The position numbers and the translations under genes are program-made. The notes beneath the pieces are model-generated. The model had not been told where the DNA came from. It did not search any database and was given only the letters and a program-made list of their open reading frames with translations. From Patiria pectinifera (Eukaryota > Echinodermata > Asteroidea > Valvatida > Asterinidae), in contig CM057146.1 of NCBI GenBank assembly GCA_029964075.1, positions 14,589,501 through 14,653,500 of the forward strand: DNA of 64,000 bases, read 5' to 3'. This document shows, piece after piece, positions 44,748 to 56,050 of the stretch; position 1 is the stretch's first letter, and each line of letters begins with the position of its first letter.

Positions 44748-45590
44748 ATGCAGCATCAACACAAGTCACAGCTGCAACAGCAGCAGCAACAGTTGCAACT
44801 GCGGGGCTATCAACAACCGATGCAGGTACACCAAGCATTTAGTCCACATCAGCAGCAGCAACAGCAGCTTCAGACTTACCAACCAGATGGAGGAAGCCAA
44901 ATCTTCATCAGTCACGAGCAGCAGCAGCAGCAACAACAACAACAACAACACCAACAACAACCACAACGGCAGCAGTTCCATGCTTACCAACCAGATGGAA
45001 GAAACCGAAACTCACTCAGTTGCGCACAGCAGCAACAACAGCAGAAACAACAGCCACAGCAGCAACAACAACAGCAGCTGCATACTTACCAAAATAGGGT
45101 AGAAAGCCAAAACTGTATTAGTTACGAGCAGCAGCAGCAGCACCATACTTGCTCATCAGATAGTGAAAGCCGAATCTGGAACACTTCGCAGCAGAAGCAA
45201 CAACAGAAGCAACACAAGAAGCAACAACAACAGCAGGAACAGCAACAAAAACAGCAGCAGCAACAGCAGCTGCAGACTTACCCATCTGTTAGTGACAGCC
45301 AAATCTTGATTACGCCACAGCAACAGCAGCAGCAACAACAACGACAACAACAAGAATTTGAGCAGCAGCAGCAAGAGCAGGAAGATCCAACACCGCCCTA
45401 CGATTCCTTACTCACCGGTGAGGTCCGGCCCAAACTCTCCATCCATTGCCCGATGTGTCACAGCGGAGAGCTCAGGGAGCGGTTTAGTAAGGTAGGCTTT
45501 CTCCTAGCCATCATCTTCTTCCCACTCGGACTCTTATTCTGTCTTCTGATGACGGAGTGGAAATGCACTAATTGTGGGAAGACTGTCTAA
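44748..45590 (+). CDS. BRI3: BRI3-like protein, gene D (long poly-Gln form)
   Basis: 280 residues from ATG at 44,748, which corresponds to Met10 of gene C (MQHQH). The upstream exon is conserved (about 44,358-44,398, donor C|GTAAGT; acceptor at 44,714). Its ATG is AGG here, and the frame is again out of phase with exon 2, which supports a start within exon 2. The Gln-rich region again has five spacer motifs: QTYQPDGGSQIFISHE, HAYQPDGRNRNS, HTYQNRVESQNCIS, HTCSSDSESRI and QTYPSVSDSQILI. Poly-Q lengths differ from gene C. The BRI3 signature is intact: CPMC, a core with IIFFPLGLLFC, and WKCTNC near the end. It is a recent tandem paralogue of gene C. Flanking homology extends at least 900 bp upstream and 2 kb downstream. 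Confidence 0.78.
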   Translation: MQHQHKSQLQQQQQQLQLRGYQQPMQVHQAFSPHQQQQQQLQTYQPDGGSQIFISHEQQQQQQQQQQHQQQPQRQQFHAYQPDGRNRNSLSCAQQQQQQKQQPQQQQQQQLHTYQNRVESQNCISYEQQQQHHTCSSDSESRIWNTSQQKQQQKQHKKQQQQQEQQQKQQQQQQLQTYPSVSDSQILITPQQQQQQQQRQQQEFEQQQQEQEDPTPPYDSLLTGEVRPKLSIHCPMCHSGELRERFSKVGFLLAIIFFPLGLLFCLLMTEWKCTNCGKTV

Positions 45591-45657
45591 TTTCTTTGCG
45601 CTTTTATTGAATATACATGTATTTTAACTGGTGAACGGGGACCAGCCTATATCGATA

Positions 45658-46193
45658 TACCTCATACATATTCATGATCGAGAGCCGAACTCTCACTGGT
45701 CAAATCACCATCACGTGCCAGATGTTATTCTTGCTGTTTGTTTGCGAGGATTCACGCACATTGTAAATATGCATGCGTAGTAGACTGTCGCATGGGTTAC
45801 CCGTGCGGCAGTCTACTACGCATGCGCTTTACAGAGCAATCGAGGAACTGTCGCACGGGTGCAGTACGCAGGCGCGAACATCGCCCAGGAGAGATGCATG
45901 GTTGCACGGTACGGTTCGCGTAAATGTTAATTTCCAGAGCTCAACTCAGTGATGCCGTACTGGAGAAAATGTATAGACCGTGTAAAGATGTCTCCTGTAC
46001 AAAAGAAAGTTGGACACATTGCAAACAACTGTATTTACAACTGTCGTAACTGTTTTATATTGCAAACGAACCGAACTAGTAATTGAAGTTGAGCAACAAT
46101 ATTCTTTTGGTGAGCTGAACAAGTTTCCGCGAATTTTGTTTTAGGTCCATATAATAATTTTTAAAAAATCGGCAACTGAATATGTATGAGGTA
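45658..46193. mobile_element. TA-flanked TIR element after gene D
   Basis: 536 bp with perfect 17-bp inverted ends TACCTCATACATATTCA ... TGAATATGTATGAGGTA, flanked by TA on each side. Gene C's flank at the same place (about 32,255) lacks it, giving an empty site. Inside lies a hairpin at about 45,770-45,830 (gcatgcgtagtagactg / cagtctactacgcatgc). Tc1/mariner-type target choice; no transposase. Confidence 0.82.
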
Positions 46194-46211
46194 TAGTAAA
46201 AAAAAAACACA

Positions 46212-46364
46212 TCATGGTTTATTTCGGGTGGACAGTCGATATTATCTCCCCTCGGTATTGGAAGTTGACAAACTAGTTCCCTCGGCTTTGCCTCGGGAAC
46301 TAGTTTGTCAACTTTCAATACCTCGGGGAGCCAATATCGACTGTCCACCCTCAAACCATGTTAT
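46212..46364. mobile_element. ~150-bp near-perfect palindrome (hairpin MITE)
   Basis: 'catggtttatttcgggtgga' ... 'caaactagttccctcgg' pairs with 'tcgggaactagtttgtcaac' ... 'ccaccctcaaaccatg' around the loop 'ctttgcc'. It is adjacent to the previous element and also absent after gene C. Confidence 0.8.
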
Positions 46365-48014
46365 ATTTGTATATTATAAAATATATGTGAGCCGATATTT
46401 TATATTACAACGTCTCTGCGTATTGTTTAAAGTGATCAATGCAATGAGGTTTTCTGAGGAACACATTTTTAGCAACTTTCTACTCCTCTTAAATGTATGA
46501 AAACTGTTTGACAATCATGATTTGTTAATTGTATTGAAAAGTGCACTTATATTCCATGCTTTCCCGGCGAGAGCGCTCTTGCTGTGATGAAATTCCAGGA
46601 AGACACTGTTTTTCTGTTTCAGGTTTCAGGTTTCAGATTATTTCCATACTATAAGGTAAGTTGAATACTGTACATTAGGTAAACATTTTAACAGAACTTG
46701 AAATAATAGTATGAGGACATTTGGGAGACATCCTCAGAGATTTGTGCACAAAATTTTTCATACTTAAATGTGCCCTAACCCTATATTGCCTTGTCCTTTT
46801 TCCACGAATTTCGGTATGTTTACTAATAAGACCATGAGCACCAACTATAACTTAATTGCGACACCAAAATTGTGCCTCTAAAGGGGGCTGTGACATAAGA
46901 GAGACATGAAAATGTCTCCCTAACGACCGATGTCTCCCTTCGTGCGAAGAAAGTACGATAACGTGTCTCCTTAGTGGTACCATTACACGTATACAATTCA
47001 TGATTAACCAAATTAGATAATAATAATAAATAATAGAAGTTATTACATTAAATTCATGACCTAATAAAGTTATCAAAAATAATAAGTTACATGAAGTGAA
47101 TTGACCATCCTTGACTTTCAATGTGTTTTAATAATTTTATTCTTCAATTAAATTAATAACTTTGCTCTTAATCACATTAACATTAACCGTATATATTAAC
47201 CAAAAAGTAGTTTTTTTATAATACAATTTACAAATTGTGAACCCAAAATTTGCTCATTGAAAGCATTTTGTGAGTAAGGATTGCTCTTGGCTTACTTACA
47301 AAACAACTAGTCACCAAGGAAAAGAAACTTTACGACGGCAAACTATCCTAAATTCTATCAACTTTTTGTGCTGAAAAAGCTGTAACATTGAGGTTTCTGC
47401 CATCACAGATTTGCTCATGAATATGGTAATATCATTAGCATAAAAACCATATCATTTAAAATGGCCAACCAAATATTGAAAATAAGGTTAATTGAGACAA
47501 AAACGTGCATGTTCAAGGAGTGCATTTAAACAGTAACACTGCAAGGGCCCTTATAGGTAAAATGTGTTATTTGCGTTAATGCTCATTTATACATTTTAAA
47601 AAGTCGACAATTGTTTTGTGTGTGTTCTGTTTGAACAATAAGAAATATACAAATGATTTGATTATGTGGTTTGTAAAATAATTATTGAGCTTGGTAAATG
47701 AATATTGCATGATTTTTTTTTTTACCGATGTTTGTTGTATTCATGTTACACTTCATTAATTTATCAGCTTCGGTTAGATTAAGAACACGTCGTAATGATG
47801 TGTAGACCATGTCTCGTTTGTTTACAAAAGTGCATATATTGCGGGTACGTGAATCCGAAATAAACAGGGAAAATCAAATCTGGCTTTATCACTCTTGTAT
47901 ATGTGGCTTTATAAATGGTGACTTTAAAGTGGCCGTTTGCCTGTTGGCAACATTCTGGCATGACGTCACGGGACAGAGGTTCTAATTTTGCATCTGAAGG
48001 ATGGATTAAGGAAA
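46365..48014. other. No gene seen; 3' flank of gene D
   Basis: Matches 32,260-33,330 apart from an insertion of about 600 bp (about 46,630-47,230) that contains the dispersed repeat listed separately. No coding sequence. Confidence 0.6.
46716..46989 (+). repeat. Dispersed repeat, copy 2
   Basis: Same family as 6,232-6,515 and in the same orientation. It has a short G-run where copy 1 has a long one. It lies in sequence that gene C's flank does not have. Confidence 0.8.
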
Positions 48015-48457
48015 TAAATGTGTGATTGGCCGGTTTTAAACATGTTTAAAGCCGGTTTGGCGTCTGGTTTCAAACACTATGTTTACATATCGGTTTGGCG
48101 TCTGGACGCTGATGATGACCCGAGCCAAATAAATTTACATGTGTACGACGATTTTGTAAAACAAATTTACTTCATGTTTTTCGAAACACCCCTCTAGTTA
48201 TGTTATGGTATGTCCCTCTTGCTAGTAGTCGTAAACAACTCCGTATAATTATGCCGGTGTAGTGTGAATTTAGGTCTATAAAATACAGACTCATTGGTAG
48301 TATTGCGCATGCCTAACCAAGGATTGTGAACGTTCAGCCATTCAAACGGTGAAGGGCACCGGATATGATAGGAGCCCAGATTTACTGGAAAAGTGTTGAA
48401 GACCCTCCATCTGGTGTTTTATAAACCGTTTAAGACCGGCCACGTGACGGGCTCTGG
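48015..48457 (+). mobile_element. GGCCGG-ended repeat, copy 3
   Basis: Starts 'gtgattggccggttttaaac' and ends 'gtttaagaccggccacgtga', the clearest inverted ends of this family. The 'gccggtttggcgtctgg' segment is present twice in tandem at 48,052-48,110. It is homologous to 33,340-33,812. Confidence 0.68.
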
Positions 48458-49179
48458 ACCAATAGGAATGGACAGTGTCTCAGTAAGGTATTCATGAATA
48501 TTCTTTTCTTATATCAACGGAATGCTCTCAAAAGAAGGTTAGTTTTGCCCTTTTGTATTAAAAATGACTGAGAGTGAAACTTGAGAAGAAGTCTATACTT
48601 CACTCCTTGCACTGAATAATTTTAATCCGTCAAGTTTTAAAAAGAAAACATCTTTGGCCAAAAATTATCCTTCTGTCTCACAAGCCCTCGTGTGCCATTA
48701 TCAAAGCCAACGCTGTCGTATAACATGCTACCCCCTGAATATACCCATGTATGATAATTACAACAACAGCAAATGATGTACATTCCCTTTAACTCTGCTC
48801 ATCTTGTTTACAACACTCGGTGGGTTGTTTATTCGAGAATGGTTGTACGATGAAACTGCACCCGGCACTGCGCCGATTGGTTTTCATAGCTTCATGTTTG
48901 TGTAAACAAAGGCTGGTTTTGGAATCGTCATGGCATGTTGGCAGTATGGATGATGTACATTTACATCCCATGTGCTGTACATAGTACAAGCACATGCAGC
49001 TGGCGGTACTGCCTGAGCTGGGGGTACTGCCCAAACAATGAGGACTGTATGCTTTTGCGCATGCTCCAAGAATTACCCGCAATTCCGTTTTCTACCGTTG
49101 AGGCCTGGCTCTAATCACTTAAGGCAAACTAGTCAGACTTTCTCGGTCTAGTAACCAGACTGCGCCTCTTAACGAAACA
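48458..49179. other. No gene seen; end fragment of a TTAA element at 48,720-48,788
   Basis: The run 'gcaaatgatgtacattccct' followed by TTAA (48,789-48,792) is the right end of the TTAA-flanked family; the left part is missing. No coding sequence. Confidence 0.5.
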
Positions 49180-49670
49180 TCAAATGTAAAGTGAAACATC
49201 AAATGTAAAGTGAAACATCAAATGCATATTGCAAAAGATCGAATACATATACGATGAAATATCAAATACAGAAATAATTAAACATCAAATATATATTGCT
49301 CAAAATATCAAACAAGTATTTGTAAAACATCGCTCACATGTTTGAGAAAATTGCAAATATATTGTAAAACATCACACATAATTATACCGAAAACATCGCA
49401 CATTAACATCGCACACGTGCTTGAAAATATCGCACATATATTGTAAAACATCGCACATTTATATTGAAAATCGCACATAAATGTAAAACATCGCACACAT
49501 ATTGTGAACATAACACATAATATTGTAAAACATCGCACACGTAGGCCTATATTAACATCGCGCACATAAGGAAAAACATCGCACACATATATTGAACATC
49601 GCACATAAATGTGAAAGATAGAATATTGAACATCCAACATATATATTGTAAAACATTAAATTTTGCAACG
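49180..49670. repeat. 'aaaacatcgcacata' minisatellite
   Basis: Many irregular units of about 20-35 bp, each with 'catcgcaca' or 'catcaaat' followed by 'tatattgtaaaa', fill 490 bp. Unit lengths vary continuously and there are no unique spacers of constant length, so it is not a CRISPR. It is not present in unit 1. Confidence 0.8.
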
Positions 49671-49852
49671 TTTCACACGCCATGGGTACCAGCGCCATTG
49701 GTGAGTGAATTACCTGCCTTGGGGACCATCGAAAGGTTTCCGACCATGACCTCACTTTTGTGAAAATTGATGGATGGCGTAAGTGGAATACAAAAAAAAA
49801 GCCTACTCATCGTGCATGAAGGTACACAGTGACGTCTCTAGTCCTGCGTGCT

Positions 49853-50241
49853 ACGGAAGCCCGTTAGGCGGGCCAGGCACCTCTTTCTCTTTAACGGCGG
49901 TGCGTTTCTCTTTTACGGTAATGCGTTTCTCTTTCACGGCAGCTAGCCTCGCTTTCATAACATGTAACTCGCGCCCGCGACATAATTATCTCGCGGCCGT
50001 GACATACTAACTCGAGGCCGTGACATACTAACTCGCGGCCGCGACATAATTATCTCGTGGCCGCGAGTTAGTATGTCGCGGCCGCAAGATAATTATGTCG
50101 CGGCCGCGAGTTAGTAGTGCCTACGTCGCGCGTGGCCACGAAGCCGCGAGTTACATGTTATGAAAGCGAGGCTAGCTGCCGTGAAATAGAAACGCACCAC
50201 CGTGAAATAGAAAGAGGTACCTGGCCCTAACGGGCTTCCGT
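49853..50241. mobile_element. 389-bp palindrome with GCGGCCGC-rich centre
   Basis: Outer arms 'acggaagcccgttaggcggg' and 'cctaacgggcttccgt' are inverted, flanked by TA. Inward, 'gcacctctttctcttt', 'ggtgcgtttctc' and 'acggcagctagcctcgcttt' pair with their partners up to 'ctcgcg'. The centre (49,975-50,130) is tandem 'gcggccgcgacataattatc' / 'gcggccgcgagttagtatgt' words. A partial right half recurs at 50,446-50,560 and 56,284-56,400. No coding sequence. Confidence 0.8.
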
Positions 50242-50714
50242 ACGTTCATTGCACTCTTTTCACGCTCTGCCATTGGGGATGCACAGCCTGGATCTGGCAA
50301 CTTTACACACACAAAAATAGCCTGGTCAATTCAGTGATCTGAACCCCGACACGGGGATCACTGAACCGGCTATATTTATTGTGATATATACATTTAAAAT
50401 GTATGTATCTCCGTTAGAAGCACCATTATTGTCCGTTAGTGTGCGTTAGTGTCCGTTAGTGTGCGACCGCGACATCGAGTTACATGTTAAAGCGAAGCTA
50501 GCTGCCGTGAAAGAGAAACGCACCGCCCTGAAAGAGAAAGAGGTACCTGGTACGGGTGAACCGGCTATATTTATTGCGTAAAGTTGCCAGATCGAGGCTC
50601 TGCATGCCCAAGGCGGAAGTGTGAAAAGAGCGATCTCGCTACACGTCCACCTCAAATATCGGCAGAGTACTTGTGAAAATTTCGACCTACACTGCACGAC
50701 CGTTTTAGGATAAA
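50242..50714 (+). other. Upstream region of gene F, shared with gene G
   Basis: 50,446-50,714 matches 56,276-56,550. It includes 'gtgtccgttagtgtgcg' tandem words and the half-palindrome 'agctagctgccgtgaaagag'. The conserved 5' block of the short genes occupies 50,641-50,714. Confidence 0.55.
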
Positions 50715-51939
50715 ATGGAGCCTCCATCAGCCTACGACCACACGAAGCAGCCGGCCTACCCGCCTGAGTACCAATCCTACCAAAACGGATATCGTGAGTA
50801 TTTTGTAGCTGTAACAATATAATAAGAGGTGATGGTCTACTGCATGCCCAACTTGCTATTCTTGTCATGTGCATAGCTGTACTTTACAAAACAGTCACTG
50901 GAAGTTCTGTTTCTTGCTTGTGAAAATCAATGTGTGCATACTTATAAGCAATGATAAAATTTTACCAAAACCATGCATTTTATTTCATAGGCCCTACAAT
51001 TCACGAGTTTTCTTTACACACAACTCGCATGATGATGAATTTAGTTCATTATATTTGAAACCGTGGTTGACTCCTATCCATATCTCAGTCCGATACATGT
51101 ACGAATAGTTATACACGGCAGACATGCCTGTGACCTTTTTCCGCAGCAACAGAACTCTCTGCGGCATGATCCTGAAAATAAAATGGCGGCCACTGCACCG
51201 GGTTAGCTGATTATTCTTTAAAAGTCTCTAACAAGATCGAACTCTGTAAAACTTCGGCTCTTCTATGAAGGTGTTGGACACAATTTGCAATGGTCCAAAA
51301 TGAATCCTTCAAAATATAAAATTCTTTGTTTGATAGTAAGTAAATAATAGGATCATGCATCCTGTGAAATGCTTGCGCGCGCCTAGAGTGGTGTCGTTTC
51401 CGAGAAAAGAGGTATTGCCATTATTTTTTGTCGCGATGGTTTCTTTGATTTGGGCCAAGTAGGACCAAATAGTACCAAATCATTGCGTCCTATAGGACCA
51501 AATCATCGCGCTGTTTAATCGAAAACCTACGCTTTGCGTTGAGCAAAAATGAGATGCACTTTCACGGATTTCTCAAATCGTATGATCTACTCAGTCGTCT
51601 GTCTAAAAGAAAGGGTAATTTCAAGACAAGAGCCTCTCTTTCAAATTTCTGAACGAGCAGCAAATGGAACATTGTCGTATACCGTTGGTACCGGGTACAT
51701 TTTGTTTTTACATTTCTTTGGTCCCTTTATGTGCATAATAGTTTTTATTAGGCCTATAACATTCTATATCAAAAGTCATTTTGTTTTACAACTTAAGTGC
51801 TTTGCTTCATTTCATGAACTTCTGTGTGAACTTTCGTCCGGTTTTAGTCGTCTCACTTCAAGGAAGTGACTTGAATGTTATGGCTACGAAGCTGTATTGG
51901 GGACATAGTGAAATGTTCCCCATCTTGCTTCCGCTATTC

Positions 51940-52575
51940 CGAAAGTACGACTTATAACTCGTACGTACGACTTGTAACTCGTACGTACGACTTGTAACTC
52001 GTATACGTGCGCCTTATAACTCTAGCTGCATCTAAAACAGTTGTATAGTGCTACAATCCTGGCCAAATCTCGCTGGGCCCCCAACCCCCCAGCCCACGCT
52101 CAATGTTGTCTCTCATTACGCGGTGTGTGCTCCATCCGCTAGAGAGAACAACATTGACCGGGGGAGCGGGGGAGTTGGTGACCGTAATTGGAGGCTAAGG
52201 TTATTTCCAAGTGTCCCAACCATTTTGGCCGGGATTGTAGGTCTAGTTCTGCGCCCGTTGAAAATACGTGAGGAATCGCTGACAATAGACGTAGCCGTAG
52301 CTCTGGAAGCGCGTTTCGGACACGGCCTCATACTTACGACTTCAAAAATATAAGCCGCACGTACGCCTTATAACTGTGCGCACGCCTTATAACTCGTACG
52401 TACGCCTTATCACTCGTGCGCACGCCTTATAACTCGTACGTACGCCTTATCACTCCGGTGCGCACGCCTTAATTCGTACGTACGCCTTATAACTCGTGCG
52501 CTCGCCTTATAACGCGTGCGTACGCCTTATTACTCACAGTACGCATTAACTCATACGTACACCTAGTAAAGAGTA
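51940..52575. repeat. CGTACG satellite with a 300-bp palindromic insert (intron of gene F)
   Basis: Satellite arms at 51,940-52,025 and 52,345-52,575 use the unit 'cgtacgccttataactcgt'. Between them lies sequence that gene E lacks (52,030-52,340), which is itself folded. 'caatcctggccaaat', 'caatgttgtctct' and 'cccccaacccc' find inverted partners in 'attttggccgggattg', 'agagagaacaacattg' and 'gggggag..gg'. Confidence 0.7.
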
Positions 52576-53392
52576 ACCTTTATGAAAATGAAAAGTATTT
52601 TCTAAAACGATGGAGAGATTTCCAATTGGAGCTCCTGTGACCAATTTCATGTCGCTTTTAACTGCAAACTTTCTAGGCACATAAAATTATCGGCCTTTAA
52701 AAGAAAAATAGGTTAATATAATATGCCACAGCGTCGCTTTCTCGCGTGATCTATGTATTTTTGTGTCTCCTAAACGAGGTCATTTGGGGGACACTTACCA
52801 GTCCTTAATTCGGTATGACCGTATGAAAGTTTATGAAAGCAAGTATATAACTTCTACATGTTTTCATGGATTTTGATGAAACTGTAGCAGTGACCCTTGG
52901 GCTGGAAGACACAATTCTTCATCGGATTACTGAGGTCAAAATCATGTTGGGTTAGGCCTAATGCTTCAAATGTTTCTGTGTCTACAGAATTTGATAGATT
53001 TCAGTGTAGCTTGGATGGAGTGATCCTTGGATGGGGGTTCATGACAACTCTTCCGAACATGGAGGTTGAAAGGTCATCTAAGGGTCATTTGAGATGTTGT
53101 ATAAATTGCAAAAAAGAAATGCCTTTTTCTTTTGTAAGAACACAAAACATATAGGGATATCGAACGCGAAAAAGGCGACACTTGCGACCCGCGGATTACC
53201 TTGTTATATAGGGACCATTAGAATTGGTGCGAGTATTGGATACGTATGTAGCTCGGTAAATTACTTGCTAATTCACCGTTTGGGATGTTATTTCACCAAA
53301 TCCAAAAGTACATATCTCATCATTTCGATGTGAAATGCACATGGTCCATGACATGTCGTCGGATAAAATAATCACGCAAAATGGTGATTTAA

Positions 53393-53785
53393 AGGGAATA
53401 TACAACATTTTCAAACATCAAATAAGCAACACTACAACAGCAACACTGGAAAATTAACTGACTATTTCAAATACTGCCCCTAGTTTACCAAAAGTTAGTC
53501 CGCAGTTTGTTTGCGATGGAGTACACACCTATGAACGGGTACATGCAAGCTAGACTGGTTCCCTGGCCTTGCAATTTCTCGACGTGCATACATTGCTCAG
53601 TTTAATTAAGTGGGTCAGGGAAACAAAACAAAGGAACATGATTGTTTTCCTAGTTTTTTCCCTCAGCATACCGACACAAAACTTCAAACAAGTCAGTGTA
53701 ACAATACTTGCTATAATATGCTAACCCCCAAATCCTTCTATTTGTGAAAACTGCAGCAAAAGCAAATGTTGTATAGCCTATTCTC
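53393..53785 (+). mobile_element. TTAA-flanked element, copy 3 (internally shortened)
   Basis: Starts AGGGAATATACA after TTAA (53,389-53,392) and ends before TTAA (53,786-53,789). Gene E's intron at about 39,565 shows the uninterrupted site (gcaaaatggtgatttt then acgagcagctttt), so this copy inserted in the F lineage. Confidence 0.78.
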
Positions 53786-54436
53786 TTAAAAAAAAGCAGC
53801 TTTGCGAACCCGAGCCCCATACGCATCCCGTATGCGTACCATTTTTATAGGGACCATAGAACTAAGAAATCGTACACGTACGGGATACGTATGCGGATCG
53901 GAAAAGAAAGTCGCGTAACATTGCTATTTAATCTAGCACACTATCGGACATGTAGGCCTACATCTCACATCGAGGTATTGGAATGTATTTATGTAAGTCC
54001 GGTGAAAAATCACATCGAATGGTGATTCGATCGGCCACTTTTTCCAAGCGTATACGTATCCCTACGCGTACCATAATTCATTCTAAAGGTCCCTATTTGT
54101 TAATTTTATTACGTATGAAAGGTCACACCACTTGTCAAAGCAGTACTATCGCCATGATTTTGGACGCTTTCCCCAGAGAGCCCACCGAACCCGTCGTTAT
54201 ATACGTTTCCTATATATTTCTGCTTTTCCTCATCAGCTCCCCAGCGGCAGCCGCCGCAGCAGCCTCCTATGGTCCAAGTCACTGTGCCAGCCCAGACCAC
54301 TTCCCAGATAGTAACCGTGGGTGACTGTCCCGTCTGCCGAATCGGCAACATGAGGACGCAGTGCCGGTGCTCGCCGGGGCTGCTCTCCTGGTTTTGCAAT
54401 ACCGAGAAGGTCTGCTCTCACTGCGGGGCGCGCTAA

Positions 54437-56050
54437 TTCGGCGCGTAAGCAGGTGCACCGGTGTAGCCAACAACGATGGCCACAAGCCAACAACGACTAC
54501 GACGACAACCATAACCGCTACAAGCCACCACACCCACCACGACCCACCAACGCTGCAATGACCACAACCACTACGAAGCGCAACAACCACAACAACCACA
54601 AACCACAACAACCGCTGCAAACCACAACAACTGCAAACCTCTGCAAACAACGACGACGACATGACCTTTTACTAAATATTCCATGTGTGAATAAATGTGG
54701 ACAGGAGGATATCATAAGCGCCGGGCTGTTGTTGTATTACAAAACAATGCATTCGAATTGACCAATCACATTTAAGTCCTGATTTGGGAATGAAATTACG
54801 TCACGATTTAGTAAAGTGAACTCCGATTGTCTGAGGCATGAAATCGCATGAATCTGCATGCTTTGACATATCTGACGTTATACAGGAGACTTGGCTCCGA
54901 AGATAACGTGTGATACTCAGACTACAACAAGGTCACGCAAACGCAAAAACGTCTGGTTCTCAACAACAGGATCACATTAGGCCTACATCATCTTACACAC
55001 AAGAACCCTATTCAACCCATTTAGTAGGGGGCGCATTACTCATGCGACACCGTCTTTGTTCAAAAATCGAGGTACAAGATCTTTATAGGCTGGAAGTTTA
55101 GGACGCTACTGTCCACAAAGAAAGAAATAATTGTTAAATTGCTATTTTTCAAGCAATACAACAAGTTATCCACTTTTGAATGAAACATCAAACGAACAAA
55201 TCGGCCCACGTTTTGTTATGGAACAGTTACTTATTTCGAGAAAATTCGAAAAATCAATATGTCAAGAAGCAGGGTTCTTTTTTTTTTGTAGGGCGCCCCC
55301 ATACGGAAATAAATTGAATTCCAGTTCCTTTCCACCCCCAAATCAACCCCCCCCCCCCATATTCGCTCGAAAATTCTGTAATCGGATGACGATCAGGGCC
55401 CCCTGCAGATTTGGGAGCATTTGTTGCGGAACCGCCATAGAAAACCCCTTTGAAACGCTGCCCACCCCCCCCCAGGTCACGCCCCCTGAAAAAACCACTG
55501 TCGCGGAACATTTTGACAACGAACGATAGACGACGCCATTTTGACATTATAGGTTCCAGACCAGTAAATAAACTTCCATTGACCCCAATGATACATGCTC
55601 CCACTTCAGAAATTCGGGAAAAATACTCACAACTCTTCAAGGTGTTCGAGACACACATCAAATTAAGCTTATTTCATCATCTTTCATTTTCTTTTCAATT
55701 TACGGGGGGTCAACTGATGACTTTTAGGAGAAATTTTCATTCGAAGATGATAACCCCTTAAAATAGTCCTGAAGCCCATCGCCATTTTGAAAAACGATGC
55801 CTACACTCCATTGCAAAGTAGAGCGCTTTTAGGGTCCAAATTACATCAAAATTACACAGAACTGCAAGCTCCAAGTCCTGTGCACGGTTTCCATCCATAT
55901 TTTTAACAAACCCTCAAGTTCATGGCCCACAGCATGCTCAAATACCGAAGATTTTGAGGGCATGCAAATCGTGATTTGGCCGGCGCAGGCAATTTCGGAC
56001 CGATTTACTGGTCTGCACCCTATATTAGAAGCACCATATATTGTCCGTTA
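54437..56050. other. No gene seen; 3' flank of gene F and unit boundary
   Basis: 54,470-54,660 is an (ACAACC/ACGAC)-type simple repeat also found after gene G. 54,716-54,895 is the right part of the insertion seen whole after G. Homology to the G flank ends at about 55,275. From there to 56,030 the sequence is unrelated to the rest of the array and holds C-runs. Open stretches here are low-complexity. Confidence 0.55.

Larger units (their letters stand above)
50715..54436 (+). pseudogene. BRI3-like gene F, short form lacking the hydrophobic core
   Basis: Exon 1 50,715-50,793 (MEPPSAYDHTKQPAYPPEYQ, donor C|GTGAGT) and exon 2 54,237-54,436 (acceptor CATCAG|CT) join in phase 1 to give 92 residues. 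The VTVPAQTTSQIVTVGDCPVC part is intact. After GNMRTQCRCSPGLL, however, the membrane stretch (LAILLLPLGLFFCFW in gene G) is reduced to SWFC before NTEKVCSHCGAR, and a TAA ends the protein two residues early relative to E. The two CxxC pairs remain, but the segment between them can no longer span or insert in a membrane. Host gene. Probably a pseudogene, or possibly a soluble variant. Splice sites look normal. Closest to gene G. Confidence 0.72.
43817..55275 (+). repeat. Segmental duplication, unit 2 (genes D and F)
   Basis: Second copy of the C-E block, collinear with 30,377-40,300. It carries a 536-bp TIR element, a 150-bp palindrome, a dispersed repeat, a NotI-type palindrome and a TTAA element that unit 1 lacks. 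Its right end stops near 55,275, where homology to the flank of gene G breaks off inside 'gtcaagaagcagggttctt'. Confidence 0.75.

Noticed and set aside
49180-49670. CRISPR-like appearance of repeated 'catcgcaca' words
   Set aside because: Unit length is irregular, there are no unique constant-length spacers, and the context is a eukaryotic intergenic region. Called a minisatellite.
52048-52353. 101-residue + strand open frame inside the satellite of gene F's intron
   Set aside because: It lies wholly within the folded insert and has no family features; the fold explains the base pattern better.
54453-54761. Open frames of Asn/Thr/His-rich protein after gene F, and the same after G (59.8-60.2 kb)
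   Set aside because: They derive from (ACAACC)n simple repeats and are not conserved as frames between the two copies.
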